A DNA stretch of 64,000 nucleotides from Nothopassalora personata (GCA_033816765.1 CM066289.1:62001-126000), one strand, 5' to 3'. Positions 33,054 through 45,540 are shown, counted from the stretch's first letter. Notes: generated by a model from the letters alone, not told the origin. Numbers and translations are program-made.

Positions 33054-33746
33054 TCCACTCCTAGCGAGCGGGTCCCATTCACTAGAGACGAACGGGTCTC
33101 CCACACATAGCACCACACCAAGCCAGCCATGCCGCCGCAGTCGCTTCCCGACAGACCTTTCGCCTCGAAGAATGTCGAGCTTGGTTCCACCAAGGCGACC
33201 TGGGACAGGCCGCGGATCATTTGTACCAGCGAACCACCGGCACAGGCTCACGACTACCATGCGACGTCCGGCGCAGCATCATGGCGTCAGCTCGAGATGT
33301 CACAAACACGCTACTTGTTCCCCAAACTGATTTCCACCAGACAGGTCTGGGTCTGACACACTACCGAAGTTCACAAAAGCGAAATGCTTCTTCCATCGGC
33401 TACGCCTTCGCACCCGCGTCAGCTTCAATGCCACGCACCTTCGACATCCTGTGGAGCGCCATCGTATGATGGATGGATGCATACCTTGAGGACCAAATGC
33501 ACACGCAACATCAACTGAAAACCTTCACTCATCTTGGAACAAGCTTCGACGAAGGACGGAAGAAGGTACAGAATGCGCCCGGAAAGAACTGATAACCACG
33601 CCTCTGCTCCACCCGCATGAGAAAAGATGCCCGGACATCCACACCCATAACAAACACGAACGTCTGACATGCGATTGATGACGTCCACTCACCTGCGCAT
33701 CCACGCGACGATGTGACCACATAACCACATCGGACCCACAATCATT
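33054..33746. other. Intergenic, gene island
   Basis: Several overlapping short ORFs occur on both strands (for example 33129-33356 plus, 33425-33688 minus). None has domain features and they contradict one another. Nothing firm is called. Confidence 0.45.
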
Positions 33747-33956
33747 ATGTGTTCCACAACGCTTATAGCAGCTGAGCCCATCACATATGGACTTGTCTTC
33801 GTTGCGCTGCTGGGAACGTGCGGCGCTGGGGTCGTATATAGCTGGCTACCGTCGCTGTTCTCGTCATGCGCCCTGCAGCTCAAGGCACTCTTGCTAGTTG
33901 GCTTGTTGACGTTAGGCATGATACCAGGGTCTGACAAGCTCCGACGACTGAGCTGA
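33747..33956 (+). CDS. Small hydrophobic protein with two membrane segments
   Basis: 69 codons. Hydrophobic stretches ITYGLVFVALLGTCGAGVVY and LQLKALLLVGLLTLGMI are separated by a short loop with Ser and Cys. It could be a small two-helix membrane protein. The ATG lies 31 nt before the next ORF's region in the same direction. No family recognised; chance cannot be excluded at this length. Confidence 0.35.
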   Translation: MCSTTLIAAEPITYGLVFVALLGTCGAGVVYSWLPSLFSSCALQLKALLLVGLLTLGMIPGSDKLRRLS

Positions 33957-33987
33957 AAAGACAAAGGCTTCGCAGGGAGCACCTATA

Positions 33988-34275
33988 ATGAGGGCGATCG
34001 TTGTTGTAACTGTAGTAACGATGTACTGGATTGCAGGCCTAAAAGAGGGCTACGCTATGATCCATTTATTCCGCGGCATCATGGTCGTCCGCCATTGCGT
34101 CAACGGATCCTCTCCATGTCCTTTTGAACCCCCGCCTAACTGCAAGTATCGAATTAGAGGCGAACGAATCCGTGCCGTACCGATTGAGCGCCTGGACAAG
34201 GTTCCTCTTGAGGGCTGGCTTGGTATCGAGTTGATAAGGCCGAATTCGTCTTCGCCTCGGTATCGCTACCCTTGA
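33988..34275 (+). CDS. Small putative secreted or anchored protein
   Basis: 95 codons. The N-terminus is hydrophobic (AIVVVTVVTMYWIAGL). A mature part follows with three Cys in 15 residues (HCVNGSSPCPFEPPPNC) and a basic, Arg/Ile-rich end. It resembles a small secreted protein in outline only. The ORF follows 33747-33956 on the same strand. Confidence 0.35.
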   Translation: MRAIVVVTVVTMYWIAGLKEGYAMIHLFRGIMVVRHCVNGSSPCPFEPPPNCKYRIRGERIRAVPIERLDKVPLEGWLGIELIRPNSSSPRYRYP

Positions 34276-34397
34276 CCTTCGGTAGTCGTCGAACCTAAGT
34301 GTTGTGTCCGCACGGTGTACCGCGATAACGTCGCGCGTTTGTAATCGCGGCAATTAGCCTTCGTTAAAGAATGGTGATAAAGTAAATTCCGGTTCCT

Positions 34398-34601
34398 CTA
34401 CCTAGAGAGAAGGCTGACAACAGCAAAAGAACGAATAACTGGATATCCTCGGTCAGCCCAGTTGCGAAGTGAGCGAGCAAAAGCTGCACGATCTGCCGCC
34501 TGCAGGTATGATTGGCTGAAGATTCGCCTGTAATCAAGCCATGGAAGACCACCTGATCCGTAGAAACCGTTCGTTCGCAAGAGACGGTTGATGGCGAGCA
34601 T
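34398..34601 (-). CDS. Short ORF, unrecognised
   Basis: 67 codons with a protein-like mix of residues (GSGGLPWLDYRRIFSQSYLQ, ADRAAFARSLRNWADRGYP). An overlapping minus ORF (34364-34642) in another frame is more biased, so I prefer this one. It may be the tail of a gene starting at 34900, joined by an unseen intron. Confidence 0.3.
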   Translation of the reverse strand: MLAINRLLRTNGFYGSGGLPWLDYRRIFSQSYLQAADRAAFARSLRNWADRGYPVIRSFAVVSLLSR

Positions 34602-34648
34602 TGTCTAATTGCTTTGCGTGTATCGGTAACCATTTCGTCCACTGCTCA

Positions 34649-34900
34649 CTACGATACATTGAAGTTGAGGGTATTTTGCGCACTTTCGTCGAGAGACATC
34701 CTTTTCACAGATCCAAAAAGTGGATCGATGATACAGTAGCAGTCCAGAAGTTCGAGAGGGCTGGGACTTAACCAGTACAAGGAAGTGTCCAGATCAACTT
34801 GGTCTCGATCTCGAATTGCGCCTCGGCAGATACTGTTCGCAGACATTTTTCCGAAGTCTCCGGTTCGGCTGACTGCGAGACATCGTGTATTAGAGTCCAT
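34649..34900 (-). CDS. Short ORF, unrecognised
   Basis: 83 codons (CLAVSRTGDFGKMSANSICR, LDTSLYWLSPSPLELLDCY). It may form a gene with 34398-34601, since the spacing of about 50 nt would suit a fungal intron, but no clean GT-AG pair restores one frame. Function unknown. Confidence 0.3.
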   Translation of the reverse strand: MDSNTRCLAVSRTGDFGKMSANSICRGAIRDRDQVDLDTSLYWLSPSPLELLDCYCIIDPLFGSVKRMSLDESAQNTLNFNVS

Positions 34901-34938
34901 ACTTGCAGAGGGTCGGTTAGCTTAGCAGATTATCTCAG

Positions 34939-35214
34939 TTGACACCATCGATGGTTCATCATGGGCACACTACGGCGACTGCCCTGGATGCTTGCACTTC
35001 TCCTCATGACCGCTTCGGCATCTTCAACATGATCTCAACGGAACGGATGCAGCAAGTTATTCAAACATCCCGTGTCGCTTGCGACGAGCGAAGGACGGCG
35101 GAAGCTTCGGGTATCGATGTGGAGCCTCGTCGCGAAAGAGCGAGACATACTCCCAACTGCTCGGAGAGTAATCCCTCCGTAGCTCTGGACGAACGCGCTG
35201 GGCAACTGATGTGA
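34939..35214 (+). CDS. Short ORF, unrecognised, doubtful
   Basis: 91 codons, Arg/Thr/Glu-rich, with no hydrophobic core or motif. It lies head to head with the minus-strand ORF at 34649-34900, 38 nt apart. It could equally be noncoding. Confidence 0.22.
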   Translation: MTPSMVHHGHTTATALDACTSPHDRFGIFNMISTERMQQVIQTSRVACDERRTAEASGIDVEPRRERARHTPNCSESNPSVALDERAGQLM

Positions 35215-37270
35215 TCTGCTTAGGCCTGAATAATGCGGTGCCGAAGTGCGCATTCTGCACGCTAGTATGCTGGCTGTGATCCAGAGCAGCGAGCATGAAA
35301 TGGAGCCGCCATGCTATCGTGACTCAACACGCAGAGACAAGGCCGGACTTCGGAGACACGCGTAAAGGCGGTCCGGTGGCGGCAGCCTGAGCACTGTGAG
35401 GATCTTCAAAATCGCCGTCTATGATGGGTGTAGAGAGGCCCCCCGCCCCCCACGCCCCCCCATCTTGCCAATCTCTCCGTCCGAGTGTCGCGGTTGCTGT
35501 AACGCTTGCTGAGGAAGCTAACCGCTGAAAAAGGCTCTTTTCTAGAGCTCATGGTGGGAGAGGCTCCACCCCAGGCTTCTGCGGCGGTATCGAGTCGAAA
35601 GCTACTGCACCTGTGTCGGCTTTTCGGAGCTGTTGGATGCTTATTATGCTTCGAGGCAATGTCGATATTAGCGTTCGTAGTAGTGCAGGAGACCTCTTTG
35701 ATACTCTCCGGCCCAGACGGTTGTAGTGCTACGACATGGCGCGGTGCCAATCGTTCTGCCACAGCACGAGAGCGGCGGACCAGGTGTGGCGGGTTCAAGG
35801 GCAGTGGATTGGATTTCCCGTGGATGATGGCGCTTGTACATGGTGGCCACGGCGCCGGAGTTGGTGCTGCTGGCGCTCGTTCCTGCTGTGCTGCTGTAGC
35901 TGAGGTGCAGTAGAAATGAGCCGCCAGGCTGCGAGGTACTGCTTGGGGCGGTGTCTCCTGGCTTATTTATACTGTTGAAACTTGGCTCTACGGTAGGCGG
36001 AAGAGTGCCACCGCTCGCATGTCCTGCCTGGCGGCCTGATTAATGTCCTTGAGATCTTTCTCTCCGTACTTAGCGATCGTTGTTAGTAAGAAAGGGAATG
36101 TCGGCTGTCGATAGCGTAATAGAAGGAGTTGAAGTAAGGGAAGGAGGCTTCGACCTTGCATAAACTTTCATCCCGCTCTTCGGCACGACTATCAACAACA
36201 CTTCATCGCTTCATGTATATCCAAGTCCTGAACTATCTCATATGTGCAGGCCGACCTTTCCATTGCATATATATGTCTTGCAGTATTGCGACATATCTAG
36301 TGGGATGTCAAAGATGTCGAGCCTCCCAAGATCGCTGCAGGAAGCGTCAAATTAAGGTTTAGCTCTGCCGACAACCCTTGCCCACTGCCGCCGCTAACGT
36401 CCTCTTTCACTTGGTACACTTTTACTCGCTACCGACTTATCAACCAGCACCAATCAGGATCGCATTACATTTGAAAGATCCGCGAAGATCTTTAAGTACG
36501 AGATGACTCGACCAAAAGCGTAATCTAGCATCCGGCGAAGAAGCTGTTCTTGAACGAGCTCTCAACGCGCATTCTCAGCCCATTCGACTTCTCGCTTCGC
36601 TCGCAGCCTTCGCACTCTAAGACGGCGTCTAAATAGAGTCTCGAACACGACGTTGACCAGACTCTGGAACTCTCCTTCGTGGAAGGTGTACTTCGACTTG
36701 GACACATCGCTACCACGTGCGAGGCCTGCCTCGGTAGCTCAAGCCAGGCCTGATATGCTACCTCTACACGTTTCCAGCCTAGTGATCGGGCTGCCACCGA
36801 GCGGCCGACAACTGCTCAAATGTGCCGAACACGTACCGTTCCCGATCCGTTAAGTGGAATACTTAAGGGAGCAGCCTAATGTGGACTAGCAAAGCGAGCT
36901 TCTTAAAGGCTATTTCCGTACAGTATCGTCGAGAATATGGGAACGATCTGTCACTTCGACGCATCCTGGCCATGCACGAGCACTGTCCTCTGGGCTTTCG
37001 GCGTATAGCTGTCACACGAAAAGCCGCAATGCGTCATAGCAAGCATCTTGTACTACGCCGGCCTTGATCTCTACTCACTAAGCACGAGATCGATCCAGTG
37101 AGATACTTGATTCTACGTAGACTCTCTCTATAGTCTCTCTCATCGTCTGCAGACCAGTATAGCAGCCCACTTGTTAAACATGCCTTGATCGAGACTGTCT
37201 AGATCCAGACCTTGGATCCTTAGTAGCTAAGACATAATCCTATAGTTAAGATGTCTAGAGGAGACTTTAA
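35215..37270. other. Gene-island remainder without a firm gene
   Basis: Opposed ORFs of 130-135 codons cover 35406-35913 on both strands, and neither is convincing. The plus one holds a hydrophobic stretch (LLHLCRLFGAVGCLLCFEAM), the minus one is Ser/Arg-rich. A C-rich run lies at 35439-35460. Small ORFs at 36525-36797 (minus) and 36879-37067 (plus) show no features. From about 37090 the sequence becomes TA-rich and grades into the copia LTR. Confidence 0.45.
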
Positions 37271-37280
37271 TGGAATACTG

Positions 37281-37515
37281 TATTAGATTTGGCCGTCGCT
37301 AACCCGATATATCGGCGTCGGTATATAGGATTCATCTACGTAATAGGGTTTACTAGTACGCTCTATAGTATTCACTTACGTACTATATAAGTTAATGCTT
37401 ACGCGTACACCTTAGTATAGAAGGGTATATAAGGACACCCTTATTTACCTATAGATAGTATTAATAATAAGTAATTAAGTCATTGGTTTACTTTACTTCT
37501 TATTTATTTATTTAA
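37281..37515 (+). repeat. 5' LTR of the copia element
   Basis: Shares GCCGTCGCTAACCCGATATA and most of its length with 53748-53982. The end ATTTAA corresponds to ATTTCA in the 3' copy. A TATA-like TATATAAG lies near 37424. Confidence 0.9.
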
Positions 37516-37849
37516 TACTTATACGCCTAAATAAGCGCTACTAGCCTAAAAATAGCCTAGTACTAAAGTGTCGGGCTAATCTAAGAACTTTCCCCGGATT
37601 TTAAAAACTCTATCTAACATTACCTCCTAAATTTAGTAAAGCCGAGAACTTTCCCTAGATTTTAGAAACTCTATCTAACGTTACCTCCTAAATTCTAGCT
37701 TATAATTGCTAAGCCTAGTATAGTAGAATAGCAAATACTATAGGTATTTCGCTATATAAAACGGCGATAAATTTACTACAGGGTAATTCAACCCCGAAGA
37801 TTCCGAATCTATAATTAGATTTACGATACGACTACCGGTTACTAAGAAA

Positions 37850-38145
37850 ATGGCCGACAAAACCTACGACGCTACTACTATTACGCCTAAAGGCTTCCCT
37901 ATCCTATCGGATACTAATTATCCGATATAGATTAACTTACTAGAGGACTTCCTAAGAGGGAAGAAACTTTAGGAGGTCTATAAAGAGAAGGGGGATACTA
38001 GAGAAAGGGGAATAGACGAAAAGAACGCTAGTACTATCTCTACTATTAAAGTACTTACGGGTACTAAGAGAGTATACCTAATAGGTCTACGCAATCCGAA
38101 AGAAGCCCTCGATAAACTCGAGGCAATATATTTAACGATAAGTAT
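37850..38145 (+). pseudogene. gag: Copia gag, N-terminal part, RIPped
   Basis: ATG 37850 opens MADKTYDATTITPKGFPILS, and the frame continues through two or three TAGs in Trp/Gln positions (YPI-stop-INLLEDF resembles the usual copia 'NYxxWxxxL' opening). It is interrupted after ALDKLEAIYLTIS by element D. The frame resumes at 49967 with IERASNLLTKFYNY when D and one copy of the AGTAT target duplication are removed. Confidence 0.87.
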
Positions 38146-38515
38146 TATTAACGACTGATGGGTTATGTTAACCTTAGGTTTAGAGGGGGTTCCTTAGGTC
38201 TAACTTGCCCTAATTTCATTTAGGTTTAATTGGACATTTAGGTAAGCTAGCGGGACCTAGTATAGCTATTAAGATATATACTACGTAGTTAAGTATTGTA
38301 AGCGTAGTATTAAGGCAACAATTCAATTTATACCTCTCGAGTAGAGGGTATAGGGGTTTAGGTCTACTAATCCTCTTGTTTTATCTAGCTACTGCGCTGC
38401 TCGTCACGTGACCTTATTTCCCGGTCCCGGGACCGGCAAATACCCCTACTTACGTAAGCACCGCTCTATACCACTACAACTCGGACAGGCCTACATAGGG
38501 TGGTTAGTAGACATT
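38146..38515 (+). repeat. 5' LTR of element D
   Basis: 370 bp. It starts TATTAACGAC, probably TGTTAACGAC before RIP. It carries a GC palindrome at 38416-38441 and a CACGTGAC site at about 38405. Confidence 0.92.
38416..38441 (+). repeat. Near-perfect palindrome in the 5' LTR of element D
   Basis: Core CCGGTCCCGGGACCGG with ATTTC/CAAAT arms. The 3' LTR has the same at 49862-49887. Confidence 0.92.
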
Positions 38516-38580
38516 ATTTTAGTGGTTAATAAGGGGGGTTGTTAAGTATACACCCGGTAGCGTATTAGTATCTAGTTTAT

Positions 38581-38735
38581 AAGGTCAAAATCACGGTTTA
38601 AGGTCTAAGGTTCACGGTTAAGGTTATTACTTAAGGTTAAGGTTTAAGGTTAAGGTTTACGGTTAAGGTCGACTAAGGTCGAAAACACTTAAGGTCTAAG
38701 GTATTTAGCAACAATTACGGTTATAAGGTCCTATT
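38581..38735 (+). repeat. Telomere-like minisatellite in the leader of element D
   Basis: Repeated TTAAGGTT, TTACGGTT and TTAAGGTC words (at least 12) occur directly after the 5' LTR. The unit is close to fungal TTAGGG but with an extra A and fewer G. Confidence 0.8.
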
Positions 38736-38905
38736 AAGTAACAGCTAGTATTAGCACATTCTAAAGTAAGCACTACGTAATAATAGATACGGCTGCATTA
38801 CTAGAAAAACTTAGCACATTTACCAACATAGGTAGACGCTACGAACAGCCTATAAACCCTACGAAAATAGAAGGGGTCTATAGGGATTCTGTCCCTTACA
38901 AGGGA

Positions 38906-41720
38906 ATGGAGGAATCGGAGGAAGGGGAAACACCTAAATCCGGTAAAGAAGGGAGAAGCGGAACTAGCGCCGCTAAATTAGGTATAGGTGTAGGAACGAA
39001 CAGCACAATTAGAATAGATACTATAACTGCTCTCTTTAGACGATTGGCAGTAGCAATAGAAAACGCTAGCCCTCGCTTTCCATCTCTAGGAGGTGCTAAG
39101 AATCCGTTCTTTAATAGTACTAATGCTACTAAGTTCTAGGAGCGGTTTAGCGACCTAATAGACTAGTATCCGCCTCGGGCATCTATTAAGAAGGATAATT
39201 TCTAAGGCAGGTTTAAGCGCAATTGCGAAACTACTATCCGGCGCGTAGTTATAAGGCTGCCTAGGTAGCTTACTAACAAGGCACGTTTTAGGAGGGCGTT
39301 CTTATTAGAGTTCTTAAGGTTTAACGCCTACTTGATGTTAGGGAGTCGGGAATATCTTAAGGAGATTATTAGGGCGCAGTAAGGCAAGAGGCCTAAAGAA
39401 CAAGATATAAAGGAATTCATCCGCCTATTTGTATCCTTAAGTAACCTAATTGAACCTAAGGATTTAGATAACAGCTCCCGGAGTCGCCTCCTCCTTTAGG
39501 GATTACTAGAGGGAGTCGCGAAAGCGGTCTATAAGGCTTACGGGCTTCACCTAAAGTAACCTAAGAAGTTTAGGGACTTTTAGAGGATCCTCGATGAAGC
39601 TACTAGTATCGTAGATAGTAAGGAGGGATAGAAAGCTATATATATAGATTTCCCTCTTACTTTACCTTAGCTATACCGCTTAGTCGTAAAGCAAATGCCG
39701 CGCCTTAAGCCTAAGATGAACACGCTTAAGAAGGCTACCTCTAGGACTGTTGTTAATAATGACCTAATCTAGAAGGTAGCTAAAATGAGTATACGTGCAT
39801 ACTAGCGCGGTCGCGTCGCGGACGCGGGTGCCTTCTACCCGAGCGAGAATTAACGCTCTATATAACCGAAGAGGCACGACCTAGATACTAAACTATAGGT
39901 TTACGTAATGTAGCGTCCCCTATCGTAGAATCGCGAACAGTCTAAAGCGATAGATGGTTGTTACTACAACTATAGCAGTTCGAAGCACTAGGCTAGTAAT
40001 TATAGGGCGATAAGGTCCTTAATATCCCGGGGCTACGTATACCTCGCCCCGAATAACTAGTAGTATCTACGGAAAGAAGGCGATCCGCGTCTACTAAGTT
40101 TAACTTTCGGAGGGACTATAGTAAACCGAAACTGCTCTATATGCTCCCTCTACTCGAAGAACATTATAGGCCGATCGAGTTTAATAACTAGTATGAGATT
40201 CCCGCACTACGTAAGTAATAGATAGGTAGGGACTATACTAGGGTAATAAAGGTTACGCCTCCTAATTATTCTAAGCCCCCTCCTAACTTTAGGCATTTAA
40301 TAGAGTATAGCCCTTAGGACGCACGGTCTAGCTAAACGGAGAAGGCTACTAGTATATATTAGGTCTTATTCGGAGAAAGTGAAGTAGAGTAGGCGGTCGA
40401 CTTAGGCGAGCTTAACGAGGTATCTACCTATCCTATATAGTCTAACAAAGTAAAAGGGAAGGCACCCGTAGGTATTCTAAAGAATCCGCACCCGAGGACC
40501 CGGTCCTTAGCCTAGGATCTACGAGCCCGCGCTAAGGCTACTAAGAAAGTTTGCCTACAATTAGAATAGGAGATCCGGTAAGCTAAGATTAACTAGTAGG
40601 AGGTTGAAATAATTAACGAAGTTAGTACTTAAATGAGCAAAACTCAATTATTAGCTAAATCCGGGGTAACCCTAGGAAGGGGAAATAATGCCTAAGTAAA
40701 TAGACTAGGGAACGATGCTAATAAAGGACTACCTAAGGATATGCCTATTAGTCCCGTGAACGCCCCCTTCGCATAAAGGAAGCGTATGTAGAATGCTAAG
40801 ACTATAAGGATTAATAACTACGTCCGACAATATAGTTTAGCTAGTAATAGCCCGGTTATAAAGGAAGAGGGTATTATCTACTAGATTAATTAGATCCTCT
40901 AGATAACGTTTCCTAATGTGAACGCCTAAGATTAGTTTCGATATAGTCGCTAGTTTAAGGCTACCCTCTTCGGTCGCGTTACTAACACCCCCGCTCTTTA
41001 GGAGAAGCTCGCTATAGTATAACGTCTTATAGGAAAGAACCCTAAGGTTCGTACTAGACAAGTAGTTACCTATAAAGATAAACCTAAGTATAATAAGGAG
41101 GTCTTCCGCGAAGATAGTTAGGCCTAGTATGTCGGAGTGTATTTAACTATACTTTGCTCTAAAGGTACGGTCCCTACTACTAAGCTATATAAGGACGTTA
41201 AGAAAATCGGGCTCTCTAGTGTCCTTAACAACTTTACTACAGTCCCTAGTCTTTAGGTAGTAGCGGAGTTTAGGATAAATAAGAACTAGATTAGGTGCCT
41301 AATTAATAAGGGTTCCGAGGTAAATATTATCGGCTAGAGGAACGCTTATAGGTTTAGGTTACTAGTAATGTCGAGTGCTTAGCTTACCTTTCGAGGTGCT
41401 AGAGGGCGGGCCTAGTTGAAAGGTGTTATAGGCAATTTAGATGTTTAGGTATTTAGGGTTTACTACTAAGTAGACATGTTTATCTCCTCGGATCTAAACT
41501 TACTAACAATCCTAGGACGTCCGTAGGCCCGCAAGGTGCGGCTTACTACCCGTAACTGCGATAATAGTTCATAGGAGGGGACTATTACTAGCCGTAAAGG
41601 TGAAAGTGTTATGTTTACTACTCTAGTTAGCTCGGATAGGTACAAGACCCTTTAAGAACTGTTAAAAGCGTCGGGAAATGGAAGGGTAGGTTAAGTTACG
41701 GCGCTTAACCTACCGACTTA
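38906..41720 (+). pseudogene. gag: Gag-protease polyprotein of element D, RIPped
   Basis: ATG 38906 opens a frame (EESEEGETPKSGKEGRSGTS) that is intact to 39136 and then read through TAG/TAA. It holds a gag domain (RRAFLLEFLRFNAYLMLGSR, DLDNSSRSRLLLQGLLEG), a ruined knuckle near 39958-40005 (GCYYNYSSSKHQASNYRAIR), a long linker and a retropepsin-like region near 41280-41510 (IRCLINKGSEVNIIG, LNLLTILGRPQ), where Asn-Lys-Gly stands for the expected Asp-x-Gly. It encodes capsid and maturation functions. Confidence 0.8.
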
Positions 41721-41729
41721 CTAAAGCCG

Positions 41730-44700
41730 GATTTAATAAAATCGGTAAGGTTCTCGTACTATCTCGGAGAAACCTCGGACTTTAATTTACCGGTCCCGGG
41801 ACCGGTAAATAGCTATAGTAAGGAAAACGGATACGACTACGATACGACGCATCTATAGGAACCCGGCAAGGCTCTAACGCCTAGTAACCATTTAGCTCAC
41901 TTATTAGGATTGCTTAGGACTACTAGAGTAAAGGAACGAGTCATAGAAATTAGAATAGGCGCGTTTAAGGGAGATTCTATTACTAACGTTTATTTAGTTT
42001 AAGGGGATTAGTCCTCCGAGATCCTAAGGCAATCTACATTAAATGCTTAGGTATAGAAGTAACAAGTAGGCTAACATATAGCTAACATTAGGATACCGTA
42101 GGTCTTTACGATGTATAAGCATAAGGCGGACAAGAAGAAGCTAGTGGACGCGAGCGTTCACGAACGTCTAGAATTACGAGTTAAGGGAGATATAGAATAG
42201 AAGCGTAGGGTACTATACCTAGAATCTAAGATGCCTAAAGGACAAGGTCCGTTCGATAGGAAGTACTTAACTAAGAAATTCTCAAGTATTAAGCGAGGTA
42301 GCCGGATCACTCTAGAACGACTTACCTTAATTAAGGTTAGCATTAAGCCATTGCTAATAGAAAGGGCCTTATTCGATAAGATGCTCTATAACCGGGAGGC
42401 AGTCCTCGCTTAGGATTTCAGTTATATAAGGTAAATTAGGTACGACGTTATACTACCTTAGAAGATTAACACGGTCCCTTATAGGCTATAGTAGGCACGC
42501 CCTATCCGGTTGCACCTAAGTCTTAGGGCGATTATTAAGCGTATAATTAGAGCCCGGATTAAGAACAACATCCTAGAATACTTATAAGGGGCATACTCTA
42601 ATAGCTAGTTCCTAGTCGTAAAGAAGGTTAATACCTCTAGAAGCGATGTGCTATATCGGTTAATTAACTTAGCTGTACTCCTAAATAAGGTTACTATGCG
42701 CGATAATAACATTCCACCGGACACGGATAGCTTCTTAGAGGATTTTACCGGGTGCCGAGTCGCTTCACTTATAGACCTGTTTTTAGGTTACGATTAGATT
42801 ACTTTAGATAAGTCCTACCGGGACTTAATAGCCTTTATAACCCCTCTTAGCCTAGTACGCAACACGACTCTACCTTAAGGAGCTACTAATTTAGTTACTT
42901 AGTTCGTACGTACGGTAATAAAGATTCTACTTAATTATATCTTGCATCGAGCGAAGCCGTTTCTCGATAACATCGGTATTAAGGGACTAACTAAGGACTA
43001 TAGGAATGCCGAAGTAGAGCCTAGGTTAAGAAAATGGGTCGTTAAGCACATCGTTTCCCTAGATCTAGTTCTTACTAACCTAGAAAGAGCTAGTGCGGTA
43101 GTTACTAGAAGCAAATCCTAATAGTTATACGAAAAGCTTAAGATTGTTAGGTACGTTACTAGCCCGGATAGTCGCTATCCTAACCTAAAGGTTGTAGCTA
43201 AGATCCTAGATTAGCCGACGCCTACCTATATTAAGGAGGTCCGCACCTATGTAGGACTGTGTGTGTACTTCCGGATATAGATTCCCTAGTTCGTTATTAT
43301 CGCTCGACTAATGTATAAGCTACTAAAGAAGGACGCCGAGTTCACCTAGATAGAAAATAAGCAGTTCTCGAAAGAAGAGGTTACTAGATATCTTATATAG
43401 GCTCTAGCCTTAGTTACCCTCTACTACTTACCTAGTACTAGGTCCATCTTTGTCTTAGTTAATGCTAGCGGCACTAGATAGGGATGTATCGTTTCTTAAG
43501 AATTAATAGATAGCACTCGACGGCGTTACCCGGTGCGGTATAAGAGTAGAATCTAGAACGCGTTAGAATCTAGATATAATGCTAGTAAGCGGGAATGCCT
43601 TAGGGTCCTTAAGGGGCTTAAGAAGATCTAGAGATATATTACTAGCGTTGATTTTATCCTTAAGGTTAATGCTAAGACACTTATATAGTAGCTTAACCGG
43701 CCGGCTTCGGACCTGCCTAACTCGGCAATAGCCCGGTAGGTCGTATAGATTAGGCTATTTACGTTCGAAGTGAAGTACATTACGGGGACCAGGCATACTA
43801 GCCTAGATGCCCTATCTCGTAGGCCCTCTACACCTTAGGAACCTAGAGGAGCTAACGAAGACGAAGTCGACCGGATAATTAATAATAAGCTGTTTGGGTA
43901 CCCGGAGCCGGTCGACACATATCTAGTTAAAATCTAGAAAACACGACATCTCGGGGACTAATATTCTAAGGGCTCTTAATAGCTTACTTAGGTTATAGAA
44001 ACTAGGACCCGACCCGATAGTATTACCCGTACTAAGTACCGGCGGCTAGTAAAGAAGAGCGTTAACTTCTTTATCCGAGACTAATTGCTATTCTTCTAGA
44101 AGCGCCGAGGAGTACCGTTATAACTTGTAATTAACGATGATAAGGCTTAGAAGGAAATCGTTATAGAGTGCTATAAGAGACACGGTTACCGTAGCGCTAA
44201 GGTCGTATATAACCTTATTTCCGATCGGTATTACTAGGATAGGTGCTTCGCCGATGTCTCTACGTAGGTTCGAAGTTATACTCCTTATAGGTTTCGCGAA
44301 GGCAACTAGCGCCCTAGTAAGCTTCACTTATCGAGCCCTTAGGTTATTAGTAAGAAGTGGTACTCGGATCCCGTCTAGGTGCATAAAAATAGATACCTCC
44401 TAGTTACGCGCGAAGCACTTAGCAACTAGATCGAGGCTAGAGTAATAAGGGCACCTCCTAGCTCTAAGGCGGTTACTAAGTTTCTATACGAAGATGTCTT
44501 CTATAGGCACGGCTACTATACTGAAATTGTGCTTAATAACGCTACGGTTTATGCGGCTAAGGTTAAGCGGTTACTTATAGGACTTAGTGTTCGAAGGATC
44601 CGAATATTACCGTACTATCCGTAGTCTAATGCTCTAGTCGAGGTTAGGTACCGTCCGATTCTTATAGCGTTAGTAAAGCTTATAAGAAACATATACCGCG

Positions 44701-45540
44701 GATAGGAGCAATAGGTACCCGCTGTGTTATAGGCTAATAGGACTACGACCTGTCGTACTACTAGAATGACGCTAGCTTAGGTCCTATATAGCTATTGCAC
44801 GATTCTACCAATTGAGGTTAAGTACCCGACGTAGGCGAATTTCTAATAGGGATCGGTAAGAACGACTAAGGACCTACTTACTATACGTGCGCGTTAACTC
44901 TAGGCTCGAGACCTTAGTTTAGAAGAGCTATATGCTCGAAGGAAGCGACTAAGAGAACTTAGTAAGGACTACTTTAATTCTTACCGGAATGTTAACTTTG
45001 TTAGTTTCTAGAAGGGGGACCTTATTATAAGATTCGACAAGCTATATAAGGATGACTTCTTACGTAAGATCGGTTACCGATAGTAAGGTCCATATCGGGT
45101 GTCTAGTGTCTCTAGGGAATTTAGTACCTATATTCTTAAGGAACTTAATAGTACGCTAATAAAGGGAGTTTAGGCACGAGAAAACCTTAAGCTAGTTCTA
45201 GAGCTTCGCCCGGATAACATAGGAGTACTAGGCCTAGATAATGGGATCGATCTCGTAATAGGGGAGGGAGAAGTCGCTAATAGCGAAGATAGTAGTAATT
45301 TGAACGAGATCGAGCCTATCGCCGACGAAGACGTACTACCTATAGGAGTTGACGAAAGGGGATCGTATCCTAAACCGGAATCTAAGAAGCTATGGGTTAG
45401 GCCTTATAACCTTTCTATAGCCGAAATTTCATAGTTTAGTAGGATCGAGGCTAAGAACTAATTAGTTAGTAATAGCGTACGGAGTTCACTTCCCTTAGGT
45501 ATGTGTCACGTATGCCCTTTAGTTTATTAAGCCGATTCGG
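41730..45540 (+). pseudogene. pol: Pol of element D: RT, RNase H, integrase, RIPped
   Basis: RT motifs are RLINLAVLLNKVT, FTGCRVASLIDLFLGYDQIT (about 42745-42805) and TTLPQGATNLVTQFVRTVIK. The active-site box FLDDxG reads FLDNIG at about 42960; the second Asp is AAC, as expected from a TpG-to-TpA change. RNase H ends near TRHTSLDALSRRPSTPQ (about 43790). The integrase zinc region and core follow (YKRHGYRSAK, LPYYPQSNALVE), and a C-terminal Glu/Asp-rich end near 45240-45400. This is the Ty3 lineage with FLDD in place of YxDD. Confidence 0.85.
41785..41810 (+). repeat. 26-bp perfect palindrome, internal copy 1
   Basis: ATTTA followed by CCGGTCCCGGGACCGG and TAAAT. It lies at the gag-protease/pol boundary. 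Confidence 0.95.
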
